A model generated the notes under the pieces. The model made no database searches. It saw only the letters and a program-made list of their open reading frames with translations, and was not told the DNA's origin. Position numbers and translations under genes: made by a program. From assembly GCA_030655215.1 (NCBI GenBank), contig JAURVZ010000038.1, forward strand, positions 1 through 51,754: DNA of 51,754 bases, written 5' to 3'. Numbering within the stretch: position 1 is the stretch's first letter; every line of letters begins with the position of its first letter. Shown in pieces: positions 1 to 8,459 of this stretch. The DNA is from Pseudolabrys sp. (lineage in GTDB: Bacteria > Pseudomonadota > Alphaproteobacteria > Rhizobiales > Xanthobacteraceae).

Positions 1-42
1 CTGTTCGGGTTCGATGGAACGGCGGACGGAGTCCCGCGCTGA
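1..42 (+). other. possible C-terminal end of a gene cut by the left edge
   Basis: The first reading frame of the window is open for 13 codons (ending DGVPR) and stops with TGA at 40-42. It could be the tail of an upstream gene, but 13 residues are too few to identify and chance would explain it equally well. Between here and 196 I see no gene, RNA or clear promoter. Confidence 0.12.
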
Positions 43-196
43 GGTTCGGGCTTCAAGGCCCTAGAGTGATACGGTCTCCCGTCCGCCACCGCACGGCCGA
101 GCTTAGCAGAAACGGCATGACCGGACTTACAAGGGTGACGGGTTGGGAGCGCAAGCTGCTAGAGAACCACCGCGATCATTGCCGGAAATCCAATTC

Positions 197-775
197 ATGC
201 CCCCTCGCCTCCGCCGCTCCTTCTTCGACCGCTCGGTGCACGCAGTTGCGCCCGAGTTGATCGGCGCGACCTTGCTGGTGAATGGCTGCGGCGGGGTCAT
301 CATCGAGGTCGAGGCCTATCACCACACGGACCCCGCCTCGCACTCCTATGGCGGTGAGAGCGAGCGCAACGGCGTCATGTTCGGCCCGCCCGGCATGGTC
401 TACGTGTACCGGTCCTACGGCATTCACTGGTGCCTGAATGTCGTCTGCGAGGCGGCCGGCTCGGCCAGCGCCGTGCTGATCCGGGCCATCGAGCCGACCT
501 CGGGGCTTGCTGCGATGCGGCGACGCCGGGGCAAGGACCTGGCCGCGCCGGACGACCGGGCTCTGTGCTCAGGGCCCGGCAAGCTGTGTCAGGCCATGGC
601 CGTGAGCATTAAGCACAACGGCCTGCCCTTCGACCGGCCGCCGTTCGAGCTTAGGGCACGGGCATCCGAGCCGGAGATCGTCGTCGGCCCACGGATTGGC
701 ATAAGCAAGGCCGTCGACGAGCCGTGGCGCTATGGGCTGAAGGGGTCGCGGTTCTTGAGCAAGCCGTTTCGCTGA
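197..775 (+). CDS. 3-methyladenine DNA glycosylase (AAG/MPG family)
   Basis: This monofunctional base-excision enzyme flips out and removes alkylated or deaminated purines from DNA in the cytoplasm. The 192-residue product shows the family hallmarks: the E-V-E-A-Y segment at residues 37-41, whose second Glu (E39) aligns with the catalytic, water-activating Glu, followed by a DPASH-like stretch; the [14 protein letters not shown] strand at 61-75; and GPGKLCQA at 127-134. The length is normal for the bacterial family. I chose the ATG at 197 because the 18 codons before it in the same frame show no family similarity. The gene stands alone; just after its stop begins a palindromic extragenic repeat. 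The family is clear, the in vivo substrate range is not readable. Confidence 0.93.
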   Translation: MPPRLRRSFFDRSVHAVAPELIGATLLVNGCGGVIIEVEAYHHTDPASHSYGGESERNGVMFGPPGMVYVYRSYGIHWCLNVVCEAAGSASAVLIRAIEPTSGLAAMRRRRGKDLAAPDDRALCSGPGKLCQAMAVSIKHNGLPFDRPPFELRARASEPEIVVGPRIGISKAVDEPWRYGLKGSRFLSKPFR

Positions 776-776
776 A

Positions 777-902
777 TGTCGTCCCCGCGAAGGCGGGGAC
801 CCATAGCCACCGGCTGTGGAAATGGGCGCGCTGACAGCCGGCTGGCCTTTACCGCTAAGGCACGAGCACGGCGTATGGGTCCCCGCCTGCGCGGGGACGA
901 CA
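777..902. repeat. nested palindromic extragenic repeat, type A (copy 1)
   Basis: Two almost perfectly complementary arms (777-804 and 875-902) begin and end with GTCCCCGCG...CGGGGAC. Each arm is itself a small hairpin (CCCCGC/GCGGGG), and the interior carries another inverted pair, CCGGCTGT at 811-818 and ACAGCCGG at 834-841. As RNA it would fold into a branched structure. It fills the gap between the convergent glycosylase and valS genes, so it could terminate transcription from both sides. A related copy lies at 10901-10980. Confidence 0.85.
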
Positions 903-906
903 AACG

Positions 907-3612
907 TTACGCCCCCTTCAGCGCCTCCAGCGCCGCGGCGATCTTCGCCTTGCGACCGTTCGCTTCGTCGCGCTTGGCCTTTTCCTCGTCAACCACATCT
1001 TCCGGCGCGTTGGCGACGAACTTCTCATTGCCGAGCTTGGCGTCAACGCGCTTGATGTCGGCCTCCGCCTTTTGCATTTCCTTGGCGAGACGCGCGCGCT
1101 CGGCATCGAGATCGATAATGCCGACGAGCGGCAACGCCGCGACTTCGCCACGCACCACCAACTGCACCGAGCCCTTCGGCGCGGCCGGCGCGGACGAAAT
1201 CTCCGACACGCGGGCAAGCCGCTTGATGAACTCGGCCCAACGCTGCGCGCGCGCTTGCGTCTCACCCGACACGCCGGCCAGCACCACCGGGATCGGCACG
1301 TTGACGTTCATCTCCGACTTGAGCGAACGGATCGCAGTGATGAGATCGATGACCCAGCCGATTTCCGCTTCGGCCTTGTCGTCGGTCAGGCCGTCAAGCG
1401 ACGGCCATTCGCCGAGCGCCAAGAGCGACGTGCGTGCCGGGCCCTGCTCCGCCGTCACGCGCCACAGTTCCTCGGTGATGAACGGCATGAACGGATGCAG
1501 CAGCTTGAGGATCTCGTCGAGCGCCCAGGCGGCCATCGCCCGCGTCTCGTCCTTGGCCGCGCCATCCGGGCCGGTCAGCAGCGGCTTCGACAATTCAACA
1601 GACCAGTCGTAATACACATTCCAGACGAAGCGATAGGCCGCGCCCGCCGCATCGGCGAATTTGTATTCCTCGAGCGCCTTGGTGATCTCAGCCCCGGCCT
1701 TTGCGGTTTCATGCGCAATCCAGCGGTTGAGCGATTCCTTCGCTGACTTCGGATCGAAGCCGGCCACGCGCGCGGCGCCATTGAACTCGACGAAGCGCGC
1801 CGCGTTCCAAAGCTTGGTCGCAAAGTTGCGGTTATTCTCGACGTCATTCGGCCCGAGGCGAATGTCATGGCCGGGCGCGACATTGCGCATGAGCGTAAAG
1901 CGCAGCGCATCGGCGCCCATATCGTCAATGATGCTGAGCGGGTCGACGACATTGCCCTTGGACTTCGACATCTTGGCGCCGGACGCATCGCGCACCAGAC
2001 GGTGGATGTAGACATCGCCGAATGGAATGTCGGGCATGAAGTGCAGGCCCATCATCATCATGCGGGCGACCCAAAAGAAGATGATGTCGAAACCGGTGAC
2101 CAGCACATTGGTCGGATAAAAGCGCGCCAGCTCCGGCGTCTTGTCCGGCCAACCGAGCGTCGAGAACGGCCACAGCGCGGACGAGAACCAGGTGTCGAGC
2201 ACGTCTTCATCGCGGCGCAGTTCGACCGCCTTGCCGTAATGCTTGGTCGCTTCGGCCTGTGCTTCGGCTTCATCGGATGCGACGAACACCTTGTCGTCCG
2301 GCCCGTACCAAGCCGGGATCTGATGCCCCCACCAGAGCTGGCGCGAGATGCACCAAGGCTGGATATTTTCCATCCAGTTGAAGTATGTCGTCTCCCAGTT
2401 CTTCGGCACGAAGTTGGTTTTGCCCTCGCGCACGGCGGCAATGGCCGGCTTCGCCAGCTCATGCGCGTTGACGTACCACTGCTCGGTCAAATACGGCTCG
2501 ATCACCACATTGGAGCGGTCGCCATGCGGCACCGCATTGGTGATGGTCTCGATCTTGTCGAGCAGGCCGAGTTCTTCAAGGTCCGCGATGATGCGCTTGC
2601 GCGCTTCGTAACGATCCAGCCCGCGATATTGCTCGGGCGTGTTCTCGTTCATCTTCGCTTCGGGCGTGAAGAGATTGATCAGGCCACCATTGAGCTGCTT
2701 CTTGAAGTAGTCCTTGTCGCGATGCCGCGACCAGACTTCAAAGTCATTGAAGTCATGCGCGGCGGTGATCTTGACCGCGCCTGAGCCCTTCTCGGGATCG
2801 GGATATTCATCGGCGATGATCGGGATCAAACGGTTGGCCAGCGGCAACTTCACAAGTTTGCCGACCAGATGCTTGTAGCGCTCGTCATCCGGATGCACGG
2901 CAACCGCGCCGTCACCCAGCATGGTCTCGGGCCGCGTCGTCGCGATGGCGATATAGGTTGCCGGATCTTCGGCGTTGAAGGTGACGCCGTCGAGCGGATA
3001 GCGGAAGTGCCACATTTGGCCCTTGCCCTCGACCTGCACGACTTCGAGATCGGAAATCGCCGTCAGCAATTTCGGATCCCAGTTCACCAGGCGCTTGTCT
3101 TTGTAGATCAGCCCCTTGCGATACAGTTCGACGAAAACCTTGAGCACGGCCTTGGACAGGCCCTCGTCCATGGTGAAACGTTCGCGCGACCAGTCGCATG
3201 ACGCGCCGAGGCGCTTGAGCTGGTTGACGATCGTGCCGCCGGATTCCGCTTTCCATTCCCACACACGCCTGAGGAAGGCCTCGCGGCCCATCTCGCGCCG
3301 GCCGGGCATCTGCCGTTCCATCAATTGCCGCTCGACCACCATTTGCGTCGCGATGCCTGCATGATCGGTGCCCGGCTGCCACAGCACATCCTTGCCGCGC
3401 ATGCGCTCGAAGCGGCACAGCACGTCCTGCAGCGTGTTGTTCAGCGCATGGCCCATATGCAGCGAGCCAGTAACGTTTGGCGGCGGGATGACGATGGAGT
3501 ATGCGGGGGCCTTGGCGCGATCCGGCCTTCCGGCCTTGAACGCGCCGGCCTCTTCCCAGGCCTGAGCAATGCGGCCTTCGACGTCGGACGGCTGGTAGTT
3601 TTTGTCGATCAT
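907..3612 (-). CDS. valS: valyl-tRNA synthetase
   Basis: Class Ia aminoacyl-tRNA synthetase that charges tRNA-Val and edits mischarged Thr. The 901-residue protein has the HIGH-type signature HMGH at residues 52-55 after PPPNVTGSL, an editing domain in the 200-400 region, the KMSKS signature at 547-551 followed by GNVVDP, and a basic, Ala/Glu/Lys-rich C-terminal arm typical of the ValS coiled coil. Length is somewhat below the E. coli protein but normal for alphaproteobacteria. The ATG at 3612 is preferred over an in-frame start 23 codons upstream because the family begins with the MIDKNYQP-like segment. It is divergent from the MFS gene (83 bases between starts). popZ and tolC lie upstream on the same strand beyond the MFS gene, an order I recognise from related genomes. 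Confidence 0.97.
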   Translation of the reverse strand: MIDKNYQPSDVEGRIAQAWEEAGAFKAGRPDRAKAPAYSIVIPPPNVTGSLHMGHALNNTLQDVLCRFERMRGKDVLWQPGTDHAGIATQMVVERQLMERQMPGRREMGREAFLRRVWEWKAESGGTIVNQLKRLGASCDWSRERFTMDEGLSKAVLKVFVELYRKGLIYKDKRLVNWDPKLLTAISDLEVVQVEGKGQMWHFRYPLDGVTFNAEDPATYIAIATTRPETMLGDGAVAVHPDDERYKHLVGKLVKLPLANRLIPIIADEYPDPEKGSGAVKITAAHDFNDFEVWSRHRDKDYFKKQLNGGLINLFTPEAKMNENTPEQYRGLDRYEARKRIIADLEELGLLDKIETITNAVPHGDRSNVVIEPYLTEQWYVNAHELAKPAIAAVREGKTNFVPKNWETTYFNWMENIQPWCISRQLWWGHQIPAWYGPDDKVFVASDEAEAQAEATKHYGKAVELRRDEDVLDTWFSSALWPFSTLGWPDKTPELARFYPTNVLVTGFDIIFFWVARMMMMGLHFMPDIPFGDVYIHRLVRDASGAKMSKSKGNVVDPLSIIDDMGADALRFTLMRNVAPGHDIRLGPNDVENNRNFATKLWNAARFVEFNGAARVAGFDPKSAKESLNRWIAHETAKAGAEITKALEEYKFADAAGAAYRFVWNVYYDWSVELSKPLLTGPDGAAKDETRAMAAWALDEILKLLHPFMPFITEELWRVTAEQGPARTSLLALGEWPSLDGLTDDKAEAEIGWVIDLITAIRSLKSEMNVNVPIPVVLAGVSGETQARAQRWAEFIKRLARVSEISSAPAAPKGSVQLVVRGEVAALPLVGIIDLDAERARLAKEMQKAEADIKRVDAKLGNEKFVANAPEDVVDEEKAKRDEANGRKAKIAAALEALKGA

Positions 3613-3695
3613 TGTCTGGTTCTTCTTCGCAGCGCGTTTAGGCGCTTTTCCTGGAATCCTGCGGTAGAAAGCCCGCCGCACCTGCCGGAGTCAAC

Positions 3696-4904
3696 GTGGC
3701 CCTTGCTGCCCCCACCGACCGCGCCCTGACGCGCGTTATCGTCGTCATGTCGCTGGCCTGCTTCGCCAGTGGCGCCTCCATGCGCGTGACCGATCCGCTC
3801 CTGCCGCAGGTGGCGCTCGATTTCAACGCCACGGTCGGCGCCGCGTCGTGGATCGTCACCGCCTATGTCATCCCCTACGGCCTTACCCAGGCCTTTTCCG
3901 GCGCCATTGGCGACCGCCTCGGCAAATGCCAGGCGGTGGCGCTGGCTTGCGCGCTGTCGGCCATTCTCGTCGTTCTTTGCGCATTCGCTCAATCCTTGCC
4001 GCAGCTGACGCTGCTGCGGCTCGTTGCGGCGCCGGGTGCCGCGATCATTGTGCCGCTCGGCATGGCCTATATTGGCGACGTCATTCCCTATGAGCGGCGG
4101 CAGCCGGTGCTCGCCCGCTTTCTGGCCGGCGCCATGGCCGGCATGCTGTCGGGCCAGTTGATCGGCGGCATTGTCGGCGATTACCTCGGCTGGCGTTATG
4201 CCTTCATCGTGCTGGCCGGCGTGTTCGCCGTCGCCTCGATTGCGCTGTTCAGCCAGTTCCGCAGCAACCCCTGGACCAAGCCCGTTGCACATGCCGACGG
4301 CGAGCGGCCGCAGATGATCCCGTCGTACCGCAAGATGGCGGCGTCGTCCTGGTGCCGCTTCCTGATCATCACGGTGTTTCTCGAAGGTGCCATTATGTTC
4401 GGCACATACACCTATGTCGGCGCCGATCTGCATACGCGCTTCGGCCTGAGTTTCACCGCGGTCGGGCTCGTTGTCGCGACATTCGGCATTGGCAGCATCG
4501 TCTACGCGATGTTGTCACCGCATATCTTGCGCTTGCTTGGCGAACGCAAAATGGTCGTGGCCGGCGGCTTCATCGTCGCGGTGGGCTTCCTTGTGCTTGC
4601 CGGCGCGCCGGTGTGGCAACTGGCGCCGGCGGCCGGCCTGTTGCTCGGCTTCGGCTATTACATGGTGCACAACACGATTCAGACCAAAGCCACGCAGATG
4701 CTGCCGGAGGCGCGCGGCAATGCGATTGCCGCGTTCTCCTGCGCGCTGTTTGTCGGACAGAGCGTCGGCGTCGCGTTCGGGTCGGTGGTGGTCGATTATC
4801 AGAGCGCGCCGACGCTGTTTGCCCTCGCGGCAGCGGGATGGCTGGCTATGGCGCTATGGGCGACGATGCGGCTGGCCCGGCAACACGCAGCGGCCAAAGC
4901 CTGA
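3696..4904 (+). CDS. major facilitator superfamily transporter
   Basis: The 402-residue protein is almost wholly hydrophobic with about 12 membrane segments and a charged central loop around residues 190-215. The loop between segments 2 and 3 carries a motif-A-like GAIGDRLGK, and segment 1 has the MRVTDPLLPQVALDF pattern seen in drug/sugar efflux members of the Bcr/YnfM kind. The gene starts with GTG at 3696, supported by a GGAG ribosome-binding site five bases upstream. It is inserted between valS and popZ on the opposite strand and ends 22 bases from the popZ stop. It is most likely a proton-driven exporter; the substrate cannot be read from the sequence. Confidence 0.88.
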   Translation: MALAAPTDRALTRVIVVMSLACFASGASMRVTDPLLPQVALDFNATVGAASWIVTAYVIPYGLTQAFSGAIGDRLGKCQAVALACALSAILVVLCAFAQSLPQLTLLRLVAAPGAAIIVPLGMAYIGDVIPYERRQPVLARFLAGAMAGMLSGQLIGGIVGDYLGWRYAFIVLAGVFAVASIALFSQFRSNPWTKPVAHADGERPQMIPSYRKMAASSWCRFLIITVFLEGAIMFGTYTYVGADLHTRFGLSFTAVGLVVATFGIGSIVYAMLSPHILRLLGERKMVVAGGFIVAVGFLVLAGAPVWQLAPAAGLLLGFGYYMVHNTIQTKATQMLPEARGNAIAAFSCALFVGQSVGVAFGSVVVDYQSAPTLFALAAAGWLAMALWATMRLARQHAAAKA

Positions 4905-4926
4905 CGGCTTACGAAGGCCTGACGGC

Positions 4927-5610
4927 TCAGTTCCGGCCGCGCGAGACGCGTTCGATCTCGGCGCGCACGATCCGCTCCACCATGTTCGGCAGGTTGTCGT
5001 CGAGCCAACCTTTGAGCATCGGCCGCAGCATTTCCTTGACCAAGTCTTCCAGCGTGCGCGCATTGTTGCCGAGGACGGTGTGCGCCAGCGAGTTGAAAGC
5101 ACTATCGACGGCCGAGATGGTCGCGTTGGAAATCAGCCCCTGATAGTCGGACGGCGCCGCCTGCGGCGGCGGCATCGGCCGCTCCGGCGGCGCGGAATCG
5201 GTGAAGATCACGTCCGAGGCGGCATCGATGGTACGGAACGACGTCGCCGGTGTGACCGGCGGTACCGGTGTGACGGGCGGCGTCGCCATTGCTTCGGTCA
5301 AATCTAGAATATCGGCAACCGGCGGCGCTGGCGGCACAATGGGCGCCGGTTTCGGAACCGGCTTGACGTCGATATCCGCGAGCATCGCATCGATATCGCT
5401 TTGATTATTAGTCGCCTTGGGTGGCGCTGGCGGCGGCGGTGCCGGCCGCGCGGCAACGATCGCAGGCTGCGGTGGTTTTGGCGCAGGCGCAGGTGGCGGC
5501 GGAACTGCCGCCGCTTTCGGCTTGCTCGTATCCTCGTCAGCAATGATGCGCCGGATGGAGGCGAGAATCTCCTCCATCGAAGGCTCTTGGGCCTTAGCCG
5601 GTTGGTTCAT
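4927..5610 (-). CDS. popZ: PopZ-family (DUF2497) polar organizing protein
   Basis: The 227-residue product has the three-part layout of PopZ. A short conserved N-terminal helix (EPSMEEILASIRRIIADED, about residues 9-27) is followed by a long Pro/Ala-rich disordered linker (about 30-150) and a conserved C-terminal helical block (about 165-225, ending in VERIVRAEIERVSRGRN) that forms the oligomer. PopZ makes a polymeric matrix at cell poles that anchors the chromosome origin and recruits cell-cycle proteins. The ATG at 5610 is chosen because the conserved helix follows it directly. A perfect 11-bp inverted repeat lies 28 bases upstream (5638-5666). tolC lies upstream on the same strand. Family assignment is strong; polar localisation here is inferred from the family. 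Confidence 0.88.
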   Translation of the reverse strand: MNQPAKAQEPSMEEILASIRRIIADEDTSKPKAAAVPPPPAPAPKPPQPAIVAARPAPPPPAPPKATNNQSDIDAMLADIDVKPVPKPAPIVPPAPPVADILDLTEAMATPPVTPVPPVTPATSFRTIDAASDVIFTDSAPPERPMPPPQAAPSDYQGLISNATISAVDSAFNSLAHTVLGNNARTLEDLVKEMLRPMLKGWLDDNLPNMVERIVRAEIERVSRGRN

Positions 5611-5637
5611 TACGACAAATCCCGAACGCGCTGCCCC

Positions 5638-5666
5638 AGATCGTGCCGCACGAATCGGCACGATCT
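5638..5666. promoter_or_regulatory. perfect 11-bp inverted repeat in the popZ leader
   Basis: AGATCGTGCCG and its exact complement CGGCACGATCT are separated by 7 bases, 28 bases upstream of the popZ ATG. On the popZ strand no T-run follows, so it does not look like a terminator for tolC. It may be an operator or a stable 5' UTR hairpin. Confidence 0.5.
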
Positions 5667-5745
5667 CTTCTTTATACGACAGAGTGGAGAAGGTGTGGCA
5701 CCCGAATAATGCAGGGCCAGCAATGACCTGTGGACGCCGCCGCGG

Positions 5746-7164
5746 TTACTTGCCGTCGGGAGTGCGCACGCCGGCCCAGCTGTCACGGACCTGCTCGTAG
5801 TGAACGGCCGCGTTATAGACCGGAACCCGCAAGCCAAGCACTTGCGGCGACAGCCGGCCGACACCGGCCAGCAGCGAATACGACGCCACGACGCGGTCAC
5901 GCTGCGCGCCGACCAGAGCGACGCGGGCGTTCACCAGTTCCTGCTGCGCATTGAGCACGTCGAGCGTGGTGCGCTGGCCGACCCGGGCTTCTTCACGCAC
6001 GCCGTTCAGAGCGATTTCGGTCGCCTGCACCTGCGCCTGTGTCGCTTCGATGTTCGCTTTGGCGGCATCCAACTGGCCCCAGGCCTGCACCACGGTCTGG
6101 CGTACCTGTTCGCGGGCGGTGTCGGCATCGATGCGGCGCTGGCCGAGTGTTTCCTTGGCCTGGCGGATCAGCGAGTATTCAGCGCCGCCCTGATAGATCG
6201 GCACGCTCAACTGGCCGAGCACGGAGGCGTTGTAGCTCTCCATCGTGTTGAGCTGGCCGACCGCGAGGAAATTCTTGGTGTAGTTGCCCTGCACCGACAA
6301 GGTCGGCAACAGCGCGCCCTCAGCCACCTTCACCTGCAACTGCGCGACATCGATGTTGTACTGCGCGGCGGTGACCGACGGATGATTGGCGCTCGCCGCG
6401 CCGACGGCGCCCGGCAGGTTCGACGGCGAGAAACGGTCAACCGGCGTGCCGGCGGACAAACGTCCCGGATTGATGCCGATGATCTGGCGATAGATCGCGC
6501 CGGATGTCTTGAAATTGGATTCGGCCGTCAGCACCTGCGAGCGCCCCGAAGCCAGACGCGACTCCGATTGCGCCACGTCGGTGCGGGTCACTTCGCCGAC
6601 ATTGAAGCGGTCGCGTACCTGACGCAGCTGCTCCTGCAACACTTCAACGTTGCGCTTCTGCAGATCGAAGATCGCGGTGTCGCGCAGAAGATTCATGTAG
6701 GCGGTAGCCGCCTGGAGCAGAATCGACTGTTCAGTCGAACGCAGGGTCTCGCGCGCCGCCTGCACTTGCGATTCAGCCTGGCGCGTGCGGTTGGACGTCT
6801 GGAAGCCGTTGAAAATGGTTTGCGACACAGTAACGCCGCCGCTGGCCGGCGTGTTGTAGCCGCTCTGTGTGCTGTAGGTCGCCGGATTGGTGGTGTTGAC
6901 CTTGGTCGTCGAAGACACCGACTGCTGGCCGCCCGAAGCGGTCAGCGAAACGCGCGGCCGGTAGCCGGACAAAGCCTGCGGCACGTTTTCGTCAGTGGCG
7001 CGCACGGCGGCGCGCTGCGCATTGAGGGTCGGATTGTTTTGATAAGCCTGGATCAGCGCTGCCTCCAGCGTGTCGGCGAACGCCGCAACAGACGGCAAAC
7101 CCAAAAGCGCGACGGCTGCGACCGCAGCCCCGCCTGTCCAGCCCAGCCCTAAACGACGCGACAT
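5746..7164 (-). CDS. tolC: TolC-family outer membrane efflux/secretion channel
   Basis: The outer-membrane duct of type I secretion and tripartite efflux. The 472-residue product begins with a signal peptide (cleavage probably after AFA near residue 30), then DTLEAALIQAYQNNPTLNAQRA, the usual TolC start. Two repeated outer-membrane-efflux halves follow: long Gln/Ala-rich coiled-coil helices (about 90-200 and 310-420) and Tyr/Gly-rich strands such as GVTVSQTIFNGFQTSNR and SVPIYQGGAEYSLIRQ. I prefer the ATG at 7164 to a TTG four codons upstream. No inner-membrane or periplasmic partner genes are adjacent, as is common for tolC in this group. pcm lies upstream on the same strand after about 190 bases with no recognisable feature. 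Confidence 0.93.
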   Translation of the reverse strand: MSRRLGLGWTGGAAVAAVALLGLPSVAAFADTLEAALIQAYQNNPTLNAQRAAVRATDENVPQALSGYRPRVSLTASGGQQSVSSTTKVNTTNPATYSTQSGYNTPASGGVTVSQTIFNGFQTSNRTRQAESQVQAARETLRSTEQSILLQAATAYMNLLRDTAIFDLQKRNVEVLQEQLRQVRDRFNVGEVTRTDVAQSESRLASGRSQVLTAESNFKTSGAIYRQIIGINPGRLSAGTPVDRFSPSNLPGAVGAASANHPSVTAAQYNIDVAQLQVKVAEGALLPTLSVQGNYTKNFLAVGQLNTMESYNASVLGQLSVPIYQGGAEYSLIRQAKETLGQRRIDADTAREQVRQTVVQAWGQLDAAKANIEATQAQVQATEIALNGVREEARVGQRTTLDVLNAQQELVNARVALVGAQRDRVVASYSLLAGVGRLSPQVLGLRVPVYNAAVHYEQVRDSWAGVRTPDGK

Positions 7165-7357
7165 ACTGAGACCCAATCCTGATCAACTGTTACGACCGAT
7201 ATCACGCCCCCACGCGAATCGCCTCGCACACCCACCTTTCGGCGGAACCGGAAACATAGGTGGACTATTCGCTGGATGAAACCCCTCGCGCCGGGCCGCC
7301 CACAGAAAGGCAGTCCGCTGGGGCATTTTCGCAACGGTCTGAATTCGGACAGCGACT

Positions 7358-8005
7358 TTAAAAGGCAAAAACCGGCGTTTTTGCAAAGCCCGGCAGCACC
7401 GTCGCCGCCGCGTCGAAAATCGACCGGCCGCCCAGTTCGTCGCCACTGCGGCGATAGAGCATCGCCGTCGCATTGGGCGGCACACCAAGGACGCAGACCA
7501 GTTTGCCACCGTCCTTGAGCTGGCGGCGGAAGGCGTCCGGCACCACTTCCACGGCCCCGTCGATCAGGATGGCGTCATAGAGGTCACCCTCGGCCCAACC
7601 GGCGGTCAGCGGGCCGTTGGCCACGGTCACATTGGGCTGCCCGGCCAGAGCCGCCTTGGCGACTGTCGCGAGCGTGTCATCCTCTTCCAGCGCGACCACC
7701 TGCCCGGCGACCAGCGCGAGAATCGCCGCCGAATAGCCGGTAGCGCAGCCGACGACGAGCACCCGATCGGTCAATTCCAGTTCCGCCGCGTGAATGAGCC
7801 GGGCCAGCACGACGGGCTTGAGAAGCGTGCGGCCACCGCCGACCTTCATGGCGAAGTCGAGATAAGCAAGCTCCCTGGCCTCCGCCGGCACAAAGTTTTC
7901 GCGCGGCACTTTCTGCAGGGCCGAAATGATGCGGTGGTCGGTCACATCGGCGGTGCGGACCTGGCCATCCACCATATGGCGGCGCGCGGCGGCAAAATCG
8001 GTCAT
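7358..8005 (-). CDS. pcm: protein-L-isoaspartate O-methyltransferase
   Basis: This SAM-dependent enzyme methylates isoaspartyl residues in damaged proteins and starts their repair. The 216-residue product opens with MVDGQVRTADVTDHRIISALQKVPRE, the conserved N-terminal segment of the family, then the nucleotide-binding loop VGCATGYSAAIL at about residues 90-100 and a second acidic strand (VVALEED). Length is typical. The ATG at 8005 is chosen because the extra 50 residues upstream in frame are not family-like. It is the first gene of the minus-strand run pcm-tolC-popZ. This short rhizobial subgroup may have a different protein target from the E. coli enzyme. Confidence 0.87.
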   Translation of the reverse strand: MTDFAAARRHMVDGQVRTADVTDHRIISALQKVPRENFVPAEARELAYLDFAMKVGGGRTLLKPVVLARLIHAAELELTDRVLVVGCATGYSAAILALVAGQVVALEEDDTLATVAKAALAGQPNVTVANGPLTAGWAEGDLYDAILIDGAVEVVPDAFRRQLKDGGKLVCVLGVPPNATAMLYRRSGDELGGRSIFDAAATVLPGFAKTPVFAF

Positions 8006-8112
8006 CGCAGTCCTCGACGGAAAATCTCTGAATTGGCCGCTTTTGTGCGGCAAGCCTCCTGAAAAGGCAAGTGAACAGGCATCCACAGGCGGCCAAAACC
8101 TGACTTGCAACG

Positions 8113-8139
8113 TTGTCGGCGGCACTTTCGTCCTATATA
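8113..8139 (+). promoter_or_regulatory. probable promoter of tRNA-Cys
   Basis: A TTGTCG box at 8113-8118 and a TATATA box at 8134-8139, 15 bases apart (16 if the -35 is read as GTTGTC), point toward tRNA-Cys about 48 bases downstream. The -10 match is good and the spacer short. Confidence 0.45.
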
Positions 8140-8155
8140 GGCTTGCACCAACCAC

Positions 8156-8180
8156 AGCGCCCGTGACGGTAACGGGCGCT
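8156..8180 (+). promoter_or_regulatory. hairpin between the promoter and tRNA-Cys
   Basis: AGCGCCCGT and ACGGGCGCT form a perfect 9-bp stem with a 7-base loop, ending 7 bases before the mature tRNA. A short T-rich tail (TTTCTAAT) overlaps its end. No plus-strand gene lies upstream that would need a terminator, so it is either part of the pre-tRNA leader or an attenuator. Confidence 0.5.
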
Positions 8181-8187
8181 TTCTAAT

Positions 8188-8261
8188 GGCCACGTGGCGG
8201 AGTGGTTACGCAGAGGACTGCAAATCCTTGCACCCCGGTTCGATTCCGGGCGTGGCCTCCA
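8188..8261 (+). tRNA. tRNA-Cys (GCA)
   Basis: A complete cloverleaf with acceptor GGCCACG pairing CGTGGCC, anticodon GCA at 8220-8222 in the loop CTGCAAA, T-loop GGTTCGATTCC, U discriminator base and encoded CCA at 8259-8261. Cys identity is supported by both the anticodon and U73. Confidence 0.97.
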
Positions 8262-8285
8262 CAACCTTCTGACGCCTTTCGGGGT

Positions 8286-8313
8286 TTGCAAAGCGGCTTC
8301 GCTTTGTTATAGG
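8286..8313 (+). promoter_or_regulatory. possible tRNA-Asn promoter overlapping a hairpin
   Basis: TTGCAA (8286-8291) and TATAGG (8308-8313) with 16 bases between them resemble a promoter 27 bases before tRNA-Asn. The same bases form a 7-bp stem (CAAAGCG, GCTT loop, CGCTTTG, 8289-8306) followed by TTAT, which could instead terminate the tRNA-Cys transcript. Confidence 0.35.
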
Positions 8314-8339
8314 CCCGATGCGTCACACGACGTGATTGT

Positions 8340-8414
8340 TCCCGAGTAGCTCAGCGGTAGAGCGTTCGACTGTTAATCGAAATGTCGCTGGTTCGACCCC
8401 AGCCTCGGGAGCCA
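8340..8414 (+). tRNA. tRNA-Asn (GTT)
   Basis: A complete cloverleaf with acceptor TCCCGAG pairing CTCGGGA, anticodon GTT at 8372-8374 in loop CTGTTAA, T-arm with GGTTCGACCCC, G discriminator and encoded CCA at 8412-8414. It sits 78 bases after tRNA-Cys and 45 bases before the methyltransferase start. Confidence 0.97.
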
Positions 8415-8459
8415 CTTCTTCTTCCCCAAAGTTCCGTTGACGCAGCAAGGCCCGTTCAG

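Noticed and set aside
777..902. Repeated palindromes as a CRISPR array
   Set aside because: The arms are inverted rather than directly repeated, spacing is irregular, only one unit is present per site, and no cas gene is nearby.
7358..7390. Hairpin GCAAAAAC/GTTTTTGC at the end of pcm
   Set aside because: It lies inside the last codons of pcm and is A/T-paired with a 3-4 base loop; the protein sequence explains it and it is weak as a terminator.
8382..8459. N-terminal extension of the PRMT-like gene
   Set aside because: The extension would be translated from bases of tRNA-Asn; the ATG at 8460 is the first start outside the tRNA.
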